Shown here one piece after another: positions 38,769-49,917 of a stretch of DNA of 64,000 nt. The notes under the pieces were generated by a model that was not told where the DNA came from, searched no databases, and saw only the letters and a list, made by a program, of their open reading frames with translations. Source of the stretch: Gremmenia infestans (lineage: Eukaryota; Ascomycota; Leotiomycetes; Helotiales; Hamatocanthoscyphaceae); contig JAFEVB010000004.1 of the NCBI GenBank assembly GCA_032629725.1, positions 682,001-746,000 on the forward strand, in the 5' to 3' direction. Both the position numbers and the translations under genes were made by a program. The stretch's first letter is position 1. Each line of letters opens with the position of its first letter.

Positions 38769-41700
38769 CTAATCATCCAACTTAAAAATCCTCCTCAGCG
38801 CCCCAAACTTCTTCTTCTTCCTCACCCCGTTCAGACCAGCAGTAACACCCGCAATATCAACCTCAGTCAACCCCGTCGTGTTCCTCCTATTGCCAAGATC
38901 TGGTCTAATACCGCCCGCACCTACAGCATCAGCCGTAACCGGTCTCCCATCCCCACCAAGGATCCCCGGCTCCTGTGGTAAAGGCCAAGAATTGCTATTC
39001 TCCCTAGACATTGGATTGCGTTTCTGCAATCTCGGAGATTGATTACCATGTCGAATAGCATCAAGATCGCTCCTACTTCTTTCCAATGGAGTGTCGCGAC
39101 GAGCAGCAGATTCTAGCTCTGATTTACGCACTTTTGAAATTGGGTCTGCTTTCTTACGGCGTAGGATAGACATTATGCTTCCCCCGCGCTGATTTGGGGG
39201 GCGGCCAGATGCAGTGACGGTTGTGATGGTCGTGGAGGCCGAGCCGAGGCCGAGTGCTCCTCTACCGCTGCCTGATCTACCAATCCCGTTTGGAGTGAGA
39301 GTTGGAGATTTCGTCTTCTCCTCATCGGAATCGGGGAGATCGCTGGAGTCACCATCTTCGGCGCCGGTACGCTTGGGGATGCTACGGACAGGAGCGGATG
39401 AGGGTGCGTCGGCGCGCATAGATTTTGATGCTAGGCCATTTTGGCGGGGAAGAGGAGGTGGTCCCCCATCAGAGTCGTCAGAGTCGGCGAAGCGGCTTCG
39501 GAATCCAGAGGGACCGTCATCTTCGTCTGATGAATCTGCAAATCTGCTAGAGCGTTTAGGAGTGGCCCTTTGTTTTGAAGGCTTGGACGAGGAAGAACGA
39601 CCAAATCCTAGGCGTAGCGGCGATTTAGCTCTTGCAGGCGCAGGGGAATTTAGACGAAGTGTGGGCGCCGGACCAGAGCCGCTGCGCATCGACATTCGCA
39701 TATGTGTCGGGTTTGAGCTAGCAGCACTTGATCCCCCACTATTGAATGGCCGACGTGCCGTAGAGCCAGTAGGCGATAGAGAGCGCAGGCTAAACCTACT
39801 TGACCCCACAGGTGACTCGTGACGCGGCTCGTTGGAAGCGCGCATCGATCGCCTAAAAGAAGGGATATCACTGGTAGTAGATCCAGACCTAACACGTTTG
39901 AAGCTACTGTCGCTGTCACCAGAGCCCCTTCGTCGAAGAGATGGCGATGGACCTTGAGTCGATGCTGGACGAGTCGTTTTCTTCCCAGTAGCAGGCGCAG
40001 GCGCAGGTGCCGCTACAGCTGCCGCTCTCGCCATCCTGTCCATGAGGGCGTTGACTTGCGCAGGGTCAGGTACGAATTCTCCCTTTTGTGGTGCCGGGTA
40101 CGACATTGGTCGAGTTTTCTTTTGCAATGCTCCTTTTGGCTCGGCTGGTTCGGCTGTCCGAAGGGAGCTGCGCTTCGAGTCTTGGGTCCGCATCGATTGC
40201 CGTATGTGGGTGTCTGATGGGGAGCTTGGCGCTTCTGCCCGCATCGAAGAACGCATGATAGGGCCATGACCATTGGGACCAGCTTTTTGCCCCGGAGTAA
40301 TCATATAGCTCCGTTCGTTGTGAGCAGGTTGGCGCTGCTCCGATACTGTTATAGGAGCTACCTTGACCTTCTTCTTCTTCTTAGGCGTGGGTATCGGTCT
40401 CGCTTCAACTTCTGTATCGGAACCGGACCCCTCAGCTTCTGCTCTAGCTTCTTCCTCTAATTGACGCTTCTTGTCAGCCGATAGACCCTTCCAGTATTCT
40501 TGAGCCTTTTCCCACCCCTCATTATCTGGTTCGCTATTTGGTCTCGATAGCTGACTCTGCTTGTACGCTCTCTCCTTTACTGCTTTCGGGGTTGGGCTGT
40601 CTGGTACAGGTATATCAACAAAGCCTCTTGAGCTTGGGACTACCGGACTGTCAACAACAGCATCCAGTGACATAAAGCCATCACCTTCACCAACAGAAAG
40701 GTCTTCAGCGGCGTCACTGTATACGCTCGCATCAGACTCTTCAGACTCTTCGGCGATGTCTGGGGTGTCATGGAGACGCGAATTCTCAGCGGCAATCTCA
40801 CCCAAAACAGGTGAACCTGATCGAGGAGTTGAGGGACCAGGCTCTGCAATGCCGACATCAGCGGGACTTGCATCGGTGACATGATGTTCGACGATGGCAG
40901 GACTTTCTCGCTCTTGACTGGCGCTTGATTCCGAAAGACTATTTGAATTCCTCCAACTCCACCCACCAGGCATATTCGGCCATTCCAATTTACCGAGTGT
41001 CTCTTCTAAGGTTGGCGTTGGTTGGAGTATAGAGATCGTTGGCACCGCGCCGTTGGCCCCGCCATGTCCCCCTTCCTTCTCTTCTTCTATGGGGGTTGCG
41101 AGTTCGCGCGATGCCTCGACGTCATCAGCTATGGGTGCAGTATTTCCACTTTCGATATTCGCAGCCACCAAAGGAGAATCATGGATACCCAAGCTTGTCA
41201 CACTACTGGTGTCTGAATTGAAGCCGTCCCCCTCGACTGAGAGGACCTGCGGAGGTAATGGTTCTCGGGATTTCGATATATTGGCAGCATTTTTCAAGGC
41301 AGCATCTTGGGAGAGTATTGATCCAGCCAAGTGATCATTGGACTGACCTGTGGGCTGATCTACAACCTCGTCGGTCGGCGTTGTCAATATTGTTGAAGAA
41401 GCAAGAGGTTCCGTATATTCCACTGGTTCCGCTGGTTTGACCAACGTGCGCTCTTTCTCCTCCTGGGGCTTTTCTTTCTTTTGCCTTACGCTTCCAAATG
41501 AAGGTAACGCTGGTCTTGGTTTCATAATCTCGTCATCCTGATCGTCCATCATAGCGGTGTCCTTCTTTTTACCCCTCGCGATGCTATACCAGGGTCTCTT
41601 TGCCTGAGGGCTTTGGACAATTGGCGAATCTGTAGTCACAGGCGTCGTCGCTTGACCAACTACAACCTTACCATCATCAAAACTGACACGGTTGGCCTTC

Positions 41701-43465
41701 TTCCTTGGCACTGAAAGTTCTTCCGAAGTCTCACTAGTAGCTTGACCAATGGCTGAACTATCGCCATCATTCGGAGATGGTCCTCTAGGCGTAATTGGGG
41801 TTTTCAATGCTGATTTGCGTGGGGAGATCGATCGAGGCGGAGGTTGATGCTTGACCTGGAGATTTTCGGGCGTTATCGCGAAATGTGGTGTACGTGCTGG
41901 ACTGACAGATTGTACTCTTCCACCTCGAACACTGCCCTTTGCTGCCCGAGGAGCGATGCTTTCGACAAGGGTCGAATCAAGAGGTGCTGGAGCAGGCTGG
42001 CTTGCAGATCTGGTATGCTGCCGTTCTTGGGCAAATGCGGCAGACGCTGAAGCTTGTCCTCTCCCGTGCCCTCTTCCAGCATTTGACCGAGGTGCTGGGG
42101 TTGGAGAAATTGTACGCGTAGGGCCAGTATCCAGTCTGGGAAGATTGCCTGAAGCTGCCATCCGTTGTGGAGTATCATCTTCCTCTTCCTCCCGTTCCTG
42201 GTCCTCGCGCACAATCGAGGGTTTCTTTGTCAAACGAGTATGCGTCGCTGGTCGTGGCGCATCACTATCATTGTCGGATGAGTTCGGAGCGTATGATGCC
42301 TGGTCGCTATCAGAATCGCTGTCTATGAACACCTGCTTTTTCTTCTTTTTTGGCACAGGGGCGGGCGCAGGCGTTGGTTTGGGTATCGGGGCAGCTGTAG
42401 GTGTTGGTTGTTCTACTGGTGCCCTACTCGACTCTGCTTCCATAGCGTCTATCGCTGTGCCTCTTGGCCTCCCCCCAACTGTCCCATATGCTAGATATGT
42501 TCCTGTGGCTTGTTGAGGTGCAATTCGCTTCATTTTCTTGACTGGCTTGTTTGCGACATCGTAAAGTTTCTGCTCAATAGCATGAACCTCTGCAGCCGGT
42601 AGAAAACTTCGAGTATTAGGGTCATAGACTAGATTTTGCTGGGTAGGAGAAGTGATTCTTGGTTGATTTGGCCTTTGAGGAGGAAGAGATGTTAGCCGTC
42701 TCTGTCTGATAGGTGATGTTGGTCTTGAATTCGTAGGCAAGGAAAAGTTAACGGACCCTCTACTCGCCGGTCTCTCTATACTTGTTAGCTCTGATACACT
42801 GGATAAGCTTGACTGTCTTTGGCCGCGTGTCCTAGTGGTTTGCGCCATTCCAGCAGGTCCTAAGCTCGATCCGCGTCCTGTGGCCCTGTTGGGAGGAGGG
42901 GATGCCACCCGTAATCCAGGGGATTCCAGACTTGCCGCCCGTCTGTGTGACTTTGTAGGTATATTGTGCGGAATCGTAGGTACCGGAGGCGCATCCACGG
43001 CGCTGGGAACCGGTTGTCCAGCACGATTCGGAGAAGGATCCCGGAAGGATCTTTCAGACATCGAACCATTGCTCCCTCGTCGTTCCAGTTGTAGCCTTGA
43101 CGTAGATGTCGAGCTTCCCATAGAAGATGTCGAACCAGACCGTCTCATAGTCCTCTTTGTCTGCACATCCGCCACAGAGGTGGGAGTTGTTGGTCGTGAC
43201 CGCAAAGCAGCAGCCGCTGCAGCGGATGACAGGGAGGCATTCGAGGCGCGATTCTTCAGGAAAGCCTGGGCAGCGGCCGTCGTCGCGGAAGGGTTCGCAT
43301 TGGATCCATTGAGAGGCTATCGATTGACGCGTTAGCAGTTGTTTTGCAAGTTTCCGGGATGGAATTTTGACAATGCGATCGAGCTGTCGCATGATCGCAA
43401 TGCCAAACGCCCCGGAAGGTACGTACCGGGTTCGAAGTCGCTCTTTTCCTTCTATTCCCGAACAT
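38769..43465 (-). CDS. Very large disordered Ser/Pro/Arg-rich protein with conserved termini
   Basis: Two exons: 43465-43427 (only 13 codons, MFGNRRKRATSNP) and 43316-38769, giving 1528 residues. The tiny first exon joins in phase to PLNGSNANPSATTAAAQAFL, followed by an alanine block (SSAAAAAALRS). Nearly the whole chain is predicted disordered: repeated Ser/Pro/Arg segments, acidic patches (REEEEDDTPQR), basic patches (KKKKKQVFIDSDSDSD) and many possible phosphorylation sites (RRxS, SP). The last residues (RKKKKFGALRRIFKLDD) form an ordered-looking basic-amphipathic tail that could bind membrane. A recurring MRSS/SMR motif (MRSSMRAEAPSS, RQSMRTQDSKRSSLR) appears in the middle. I believe this is a conserved filamentous-fungal family of cortical or cytoskeletal scaffold type, but I cannot name it. 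A role in eisosomes or polarity is only a guess. Confidence 0.82.
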
Positions 43466-44709
43466 TGTTGACTCTTAGGCGCAATGTCTGATAAGATACC
43501 TCTGCCAACTGAGGGCTGATGAGGATATTATTGCATAGAGAAGAAGAAGTGAGTTGCAGAGGATGCCGGTGAAGTTTCGTAGTACAATGATATGACGACG
43601 GCCTACGGGTAGCCGAGCGGGATTTGCTGGGGTGTTGATGTGTTGTGCTGCGCAGTGGATGGAGAGAAAGGAGGAATGGGCTTGGAAAAGAGTGGAGCCA
43701 GGCGAGGAATCGAGATGGTGAGGAGAGGATGGAAGAGATGAGCTTCACACTTCATATATGGTGATTTGTAGTAGTTTGAGGCTTTTGATACTTGTTGTTT
43801 ATTACTTAAGGACGATTTCAAGCAGAGTTGATTTGGATGAGCAATGAACTTGGACCCTAGGTACAGTAGAGTTTGGAGTCGGCACTAGATGTCTTTGCTG
43901 AAGGATAGGAACCTGCTTGTTGACTACCAGATACGCAAACACATCATTGGCAGTGACTGCACCAAGCTCAAACAGATATCTACCTACTCTACCTACCTAC
44001 CTTACTGTAGGGCCTACTTCAATACTATAGGTTGGTAATAAGTGCCTGTGTTATGTCTAGTGAAGAACCCCTTAGCCGTCAATAATGTCTAGAAACAAGT
44101 AGTTGCTAATTCAGCTATTCCAGTAACGGTCCGGGATTTGCCTAGCTAGGTGAACAGCGCATCACCCACCACCCAAAATCAGGGTGAAAGGATGGTGGTG
44201 ATCAGCTCATTTCACTTTGCCGGAGTTCCAAGGTTGGTCTGGACTTGCATTTGGCCTGCTTTGTGTTAGTCTAGACTCTAGCTACATCAGAATATCAATG
44301 ACGTAGTAGGTGTGGCTTGAACTGGAGGAGCTTGCAATCCGCAATTTTAAAAGAGGTAGCATTGCTTGTAAATGTTCACTTAACCATGCCTGTTAAAGGT
44401 CATTGTAGGAACATTTAATACAAATTCAGCTCTTTACACTTACATAGCATATAACAAGACCTAGGTATGATTTAACACAGTTCGCGAAAACAGGACAGGT
44501 ACCAAAGTACCCCTGGACCCACGTGCAATCCACGACGCTACCACGGCATTGAAGTGCCGAACCGAACCGATGACTGAGAAACAAACCTCCGTGGGAACAA
44601 ACAACATAATATTCGTATAATGAAATATAAGTCTTCACTACACTCCTTGTATTCTAATTGACTGCCTCACAGCTATACGAATATATTATCATAAAATATA
44701 CCCCTCATC
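43466..44709. other. Intergenic, divergent promoters
   Basis: About 1.2 kb between the giant disordered gene and the epoxide hydrolase. It includes short TACCTACC-type repeats near 43980-44005 and a CCACCACCC/GGTGGTG inverted pair near 44165-44200. No gene is seen. Confidence 0.55.
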
Positions 44710-46170
44710 ATGTCCTCCCCTCCATTTCCCCCGCTTCCTCTCCCACCAGGAATAACAGAATCCTACCTCCCATCGCACGACCTGACATATCACGTCTTCT
44801 CAGCAGGCGACTCCTCCAAGCCCCTCCTCCTTTGTCTTCATGGTTTCCCTGAGCTTGCTTTCTCATGGCGCAAGATAATGCCCCAATTAGCTAGTAATGG
44901 CTATCATGTCGTCGCTTACGATCGTAAGAAACATTGGACTCTTTGGTTCCTTCAAACTACACTTAACAGGGTTTTGTGTCTATCGAATGCTTTATGTTCT
45001 GATGTCTATCTACTTTGTACTCTCATATGATGACTATTCTTGGAACACAAGAACTGACATCTATCTCCCTTTAGAACGTGGCTACGGCCGCACAACAGGC
45101 TGGGATACCCGTCCCTTCGACCAAGTTGATCTAAACACATTCAGTTTCACTCGATTAGTTCGAGATGCTGTTATACTAATCAACGCCCTGGGATACAAAT
45201 CAGTAGCTTGTATTCTCGGTCATGATTTTGGTGCGGTGGTAGCGAGTATGTGTGCTTTAATGAGGCCGGATATATTTAAATCGTATTTCCCCCTATCTAG
45301 TTTTACCCAATATCTGCCCCTTTCTTTTCCTCCCACAATATAACCCGAGATAACATAACAAAATAAACCAGCATAATCATAATGTCCCACCCCTTCAGCG
45401 GCTCCCCCATCCTCCCCTTCGCAACCACATCCCCCACCTACAACTCACCACCTCCAAAACCAGACATCCACTCCGCCCTCGCAAACCTCCCCGAGCCCAG
45501 AAAACACTACAAATGGTACTACTCCACCTCCTCCGCCGCCTCTGAAATGGACAACACACCAAAAGCCGATCCCTCCTCCCTCTCCGCCTTCCTCCGTGCC
45601 TACTTCCACCTCAAATCCGCAGACTGGCCCGGAAACAAGCCCCACCCCCTCCAATCCTGGTCAGCCCCCGAACTCGCAAAACTCCCTTACTACTACATCA
45701 TGCCCCTACACTCCAGCATGCGCGACGCCGTCTCCCTATCCATGCGCCACGAAACCCCCGACCCCGTGCGCGAGAAATCCGCTCGCTGGCTCCCGGACTC
45801 CGACCTCGCCGTCTACGTCGCCGAATTCTCACGCACCGGGTTCCAGGGCGGCCTGAACTATTACCGCATCCTGACCCCCGAGGGCAAGGGCGAGGGCGAG
45901 GGCCCAGTGCATATGAAAGACGTAGAGGTATTTGCTGGCAAGAAACTCGACGTCCCCATGCTGTTCATCGCTGGCGCGAAAGACTGGGGCATGTATCAGG
46001 AGCCTGGCGTGCTGGAGAGCATGGCGGATACTTGTGAGAAAGGGTGTTTTAAGGGCGTGCAGATCGTGGATGGGGCGGGGCATTGGGTGCAGCAGGAGCA
46101 GCCGGAGAGGGTGGGGGAGATTGTGGGGAGGTTTTTGTGGGAGTGCAAGGTGGAGAGGGTTTCTATGTAA
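44710..46170 (+). CDS. Alpha/beta hydrolase, epoxide hydrolase type (intracellular)
   Basis: Three exons: 44710-44923, 45075-45282 and 45372-46170, giving 406 residues. Hallmarks: the HGFPE oxyanion-hole motif with the following WRKIMPQLA, RGYGRT, the nucleophile elbow GHDFGAVVA (Asp nucleophile, as in epoxide hydrolases and haloalkane dehalogenases rather than Ser), IIIMSHPFSG, and the C-terminal catalytic His in GAGHWVQQEQPERV. The reaction expected for the family is epoxide to vicinal diol through an Asp-ester intermediate. There is no signal peptide, so it is cytosolic or peroxisomal. Introns are 151 and 89 nt; the first is rather long and in-frame ORFs run into it. A cap domain with Tyr-rich segments (LPYYYIMPL) is present. 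A second, secreted family member lies about 5 kb downstream. Confidence 0.9.
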
Positions 46171-47277
46171 GATGTACGTTAGTGAGAAATGGGAAGTGAA
46201 GCCTCACCTGAAGGATGTAAGCGAGCAAGTAAGCAATGATAACTGTTATCCACTTCCTTGGATTATTACTATCATTTCAGGTATGGACTGAGATTACGTT
46301 CATACTCCGTAGACTCGGTAAAAAATGAAATGCAAGGAAAGGGGGCTAGCGTCATAGCTCAGCTTCGAATGTTCTAATCCACACCGCCTGAGATGATGAG
46401 AGCTGTGACACTTGGTGTAGATATACAAGTCTTTTATATATCTAGGACTATCTATTAAAATTGTACTTATGTTATAGTATTAAACATCTATTTCAATAGA
46501 GAACTATCTGGGATTAGCCCTTTCCTGCATAAGCTTGGAAATAGGAGGCCGTAACTTATGCTGCTCCAAATGACTCAGTTTCTCACACCTCTACTTCTTG
46601 ATATCGCTCGATATAACACCTCTCACCTCTTCCCATAAATATAAATATTGAGATTTTCTATTACAGTACACATTCCTCGCACTTTCTTACCCTCCACGCA
46701 GCTTCGAACCTCGAATACAATCATGTTGTCTTCAACCCTACAACAATTCCTAAAGCAACTAAACTTTGCCTGTACTTCACCACACGAGATAGATGTCTTT
46801 CTGTCTTCTACTAACTGACCAAAGCCCAGCTATAGGTGGCCTGTCATTCGATCTCGAGCGTGCAGGTTGCAACCGGTTAATTTGCGCAGTTGCGAAACAG
46901 GCGATTTGTTGCTGAAGAAAGGCGCAGTTTTGAAATGGCTATTAGACTATATAATATAAATAAATGACTCTGTCTAGATGCAGTTATGATATGGTTCTGG
47001 TTTTGTGTTGTCGTACGTAGTATTATGAAAGGGAAGAATAATGAAGGGTAAGGTTTTGCTGCTTTGGCGTCTATCAGCATTTTCAAGCGCTAAACCCCCC
47101 TGTAAACTCAGGGTCAGCTCGCCTATGATACAACGGCGACCTCACTCACACGCGCAACTTCATTCTTCAAGCCTCTTCACGATAGCGCGCCTTGAAACCC
47201 GTTACCTACCTACACCTTTTATATATACCTATTTATATATTGTCCCAGCCACCGTACAGTACCATACCTGCAAAACC
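46171..47277. other. Intergenic
   Basis: About 1.1 kb. AT-rich with no convincing ORF. The deoxyribosyltransferase-like reading frame extends upstream to 47041, but its likely start is at 47278. Confidence 0.55.
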
Positions 47278-47781
47278 ATGCCCGCACTTATAATAAAAGC
47301 CCCCACTCCCCTCCCACCCGACCTCCCATCCCCCACCATCTTCCTATCCGGCTCCATCTCCCCCCCACCAAACCCAACCTGGCAATCAACCCTCAGCACT
47401 TCCCTCTCCCACCTCCCGGTAACAATCCTCAACCCCCTGCGTCCAGACTGGGATGCCTCCTGGCAAGAAAACCGCTCCGATGCCCGTTTCGTCACCCAGG
47501 TAAACTGGGAGCTAGACGGGCTCGAGAGGGCTGATATCGTGGTTGTGTATTTCGCTCCTGAGGCCAAGGCGCCGATTACCCTGTTGGAGTTGGGACTTGT
47601 GCTGGGGAAGGGAAAGAGGGTTGTGGTTTGTTGCGAAGAGGGATTTTGGAAGAGGGGAAATGTGGAGTTGCTTTGTGGGAGGATGGGGGTGCGGTTTATG
47701 GGGAATTTGGAAGAGGTGAGGAGGGTGGTGGTGGGGATGTTTGGGGAGTTGGGGGTGAGTGTTGAGGATATGAGAGAGTGA
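47278..47781 (+). CDS. Nucleoside 2-deoxyribosyltransferase-like protein
   Basis: A single exon encodes 167 residues. The sequence TIFLSGSISPPPNPTWQ, then ILNPLRPDWDASW, FVTQVNWELDGLERADIVVVYF and APITLLELGLVLGKGKRVVV follows the pattern of the nucleoside 2-deoxyribosyltransferase-like family (PF15891 type). The D in ERADIVVVYF and the E in ITLLELG sit at the positions of the conserved Asp and catalytic Glu. Such proteins exchange or hydrolyse bases on (deoxy)nucleosides; in fungi the role is unproven. The start at 47278 (AAAACCATGCC) is chosen because it directly precedes the family N-terminus. The upstream in-frame extension to 47041 looks non-coding. Cytosolic. Confidence 0.85.
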   Translation: MPALIIKAPTPLPPDLPSPTIFLSGSISPPPNPTWQSTLSTSLSHLPVTILNPLRPDWDASWQENRSDARFVTQVNWELDGLERADIVVVYFAPEAKAPITLLELGLVLGKGKRVVVCCEEGFWKRGNVELLCGRMGVRFMGNLEEVRRVVVGMFGELGVSVEDMRE

Positions 47782-47861
47782 GTGTTGATGAATAGGGAGA
47801 GTAAATGCTTATGCAAAGGGAGAGTGAGTGGGGAGTTGAACTGGAAAAAGAGCGACGAGGT

Positions 47862-48526
47862 CTAACGAATTTTCTTCGGATACAACATCTCATCACACGA
47901 ACAGAAAAGGACGCAGAGCAGTATATTGGGGGTTATTCTATCCATTTCCACGACTACCCAGAGTCGGTATCGCTCTCTCGAGTATGCAAGGAATACGGTT
48001 TGATAATGCTTTTGCGTCTCGGTTCGACTCTCGGAATTGACGTAAAGAGTCACCGGATGGTGAACTCGAGCGCATCCCGCGCTTGAGACAAGTTTGATGT
48101 ATTTGCTACGTGGCAGCGCCTCTCTCCAAATCAGCAGACGAATTTCCATTAGCAACTTGGCGAATTGCGGGAAACCGACGCCGGTTTGGAGGGAGAGCTC
48201 TTGTTCTGGATCTGGAAGCTCGGCAAGGAGAGCAAGGACAGCAGCCTTCTCAACAATTAGTACATCACACTTAGGGCCACTGGCATACTTACTGCTTGCA
48301 AATCGTTACACTCCTTTGCATCTGTTGGAGAAGCCTCAACTTCGCCCAAGACATTGAATTGAACCTCGCTCGTATCATTCTGTGTTGAAGTGGTGACATT
48401 GGTGTTGACCGAGACGCTGGAGGTATTATCGGTCATGCTTGTATCGCTGCCCTCACCAACTTTTCTGGCGGCACTCGGATTGTCCTTGTTCTCCATCAAC
48501 TTTGCGTGTGGTTGTGTTGCTGTCAT
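47862..48526 (-). CDS. Small 2EXR-domain-like protein
   Basis: Two exons: 48526-48293 and 48248-47862, giving 206 residues. The first exon encodes a Ser/Thr/Asn-rich, probably disordered leader. The second starts with an EIR-type motif (FPQFAKLLMEIRLLIWREAL), closely matching the 2EXR domain start (F-x-x-F-x-x-L-P-x-E-I-R-x-x-I-W). It then shows LYVNSESRTETQKHY, the second hallmark of that domain (N-x-E-S-R-x-E). 2EXR proteins are abundant in Pezizomycotina and of unknown function. The domain here is shorter than usual (typical proteins exceed 250 aa), and the end (MLYPKKIR) lacks the usual final strands. It may be truncated, or may use a further 3' exon I cannot support. Confidence 0.72.
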
Positions 48527-48891
48527 TGGCAGATTGAACGAAATTTGAAGTTGAACTCACGCCCAAGAAGCAAGGCTATGACTCGACCGACTTCATATAA
48601 TTCACTGGAGGCAACATTCAATCTCCCCAGTGGTCTATTTACCAGAATTGACTGGAAAGGTTTTGGAAGGGAATTAATATTACTACAATAAAAAAAAGCT
48701 TCCAACCACTCTCTCCAGCTCTTCTAAACCACGATCTGAGATGCGAGTTTCGAGACTCATATCCGCTTTCAAACCACCATAATCATTTGAACACCAAAAT
48801 TGACCGGCAATTTCACGGCACAAACACCACATTCTCTACCCTTCTTCCTCTTGGACCATTCATAAACACATGCTTCCCCATCAATTCATTA
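48527..48891. other. Intergenic
   Basis: This 365-bp spacer holds the 2EXR gene promoter and the 3' end of the type I membrane protein gene. No feature was seen. Confidence 0.55.
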
Positions 48892-49917
48892 TCATCTCCC
48901 TAAACCAGGGTTTGGTAGTTCTTGCGCACGAGGAGAAGTATCAATCTCGTGTGCCGGCGCCACGGGTGACCAAGGATTGACCTTTTGCTGATCCGTCGAG
49001 TAAGTCCGCATCTGCACCGGCGACATTGGCCCTTTCCAAGGCTGTGGAGAGCGATACACTTCTCCATTTCCCGCCCCCTTCAAATCCACAAGGCCAATCC
49101 CCGCACCGCCATTCCTCTTCCTACTCTCTCTCCAGAACAAGAAACTCAGTATCCCAACCGCCAACACCCCAAGCGGTACACCAATCCCTACACCGATCTT
49201 CGTTCCCAAGTCATCGCCACTGCTGCTACAATTTGCCTTGACACTTTGCGAAGTCTGCGAAGTAGTTGCCTGAGCAGGCGAAGCAGTGGTACTGATTACT
49301 GTGCTGGCTATCACGGTTGCCATGGCAGACGATACAGCAGCAGCGGAAATCGACTGCACGAAAGCGTCAAGTCCAGGCTTGAAAGCAACGCCCGTCGTTC
49401 CGAGCGTGAACGAGCTATTGCAGCAAGATTCCGGTCCAAACCCACAGCAAAACTTATCAGGTGCGGTGCCAGCTGGTGTACACGACCATACAGCTGCCCA
49501 GAAGGGCTCTGCTTTCTGTGTCTCGGGATCTATGCAAATCATTATCAGTATATATTTATTTTACTAGGATTCTATCTTATGTCCATCTTACTCTTCAAAC
49601 ATCTACACACAAATGATTGTCAGCATAGATTTATCATCAGGTTTCTAGACATCTTACTGCTCAAATTGGTTCGGACAGTTCCCAGAATCCCAGCTCTGGT
49701 CTGTGCAGCTGCCGCGATATATCCATCCCGACTGACCCAAGCAGAAGCCGCTCACAGAGCAAGAGTCATTAGGGTCGCAGCACGCCGAAGCTGTGGAGAT
49801 CGTTTGGTTGCATGGCACATGTGTAGGTTCCGAAGTCTTATTATCTGGATACCAGCACGTAGCAGTTGCGTTTACAGCTGCGAAGAAAAGCGGCGCCAAA
49901 AGCAATAGTCGGCCCAT
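48892..49917 (-). CDS. Cysteine-rich type I membrane protein (possible cell-surface sensor) with an 11-nt microexon
   Basis: Three exons: 49917-49658, 49602-49592 (11 nt) and 49529-48892, giving 302 residues. Signal peptide MGRLLLLAPLFFAAVNA. A Cys-rich ectodomain follows (CWYPDN..., ACCDPNDSCS, GFCLGQSGWIYRGSCTDQSW, GNCPNQFEQCLKN, then CTPAGTAPDKFCCGFGPESC). Next come a Ser/Thr linker and one transmembrane helix (IGVGIGVPLGVLAVGILSFLF), with a basic stop-transfer (WRESRKR) and a Pro-rich cytoplasmic tail. The microexon (ATGTTTGAAGA) is required. Exon 1 ends with 2 extra bases and exon 3 needs 1 base before its first full codon. The 11-nt exon fits both phases, has GT-AG neighbours, and supplies the Cys of QCLKN. 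This layout is known from fungal surface proteins of unknown function. Confidence 0.85.

Noticed and set aside
41851..42516. 221-codon plus-strand ORF opposite the giant gene
   Set aside because: A mirror frame of the low-complexity Ser/Pro-rich gene on the minus strand.
47229..47816. 195-codon minus-strand ORF opposite the deoxyribosyltransferase-like gene
   Set aside because: A shadow of the plus-strand gene, with Ser/Thr/Pro composition expected from its complement.
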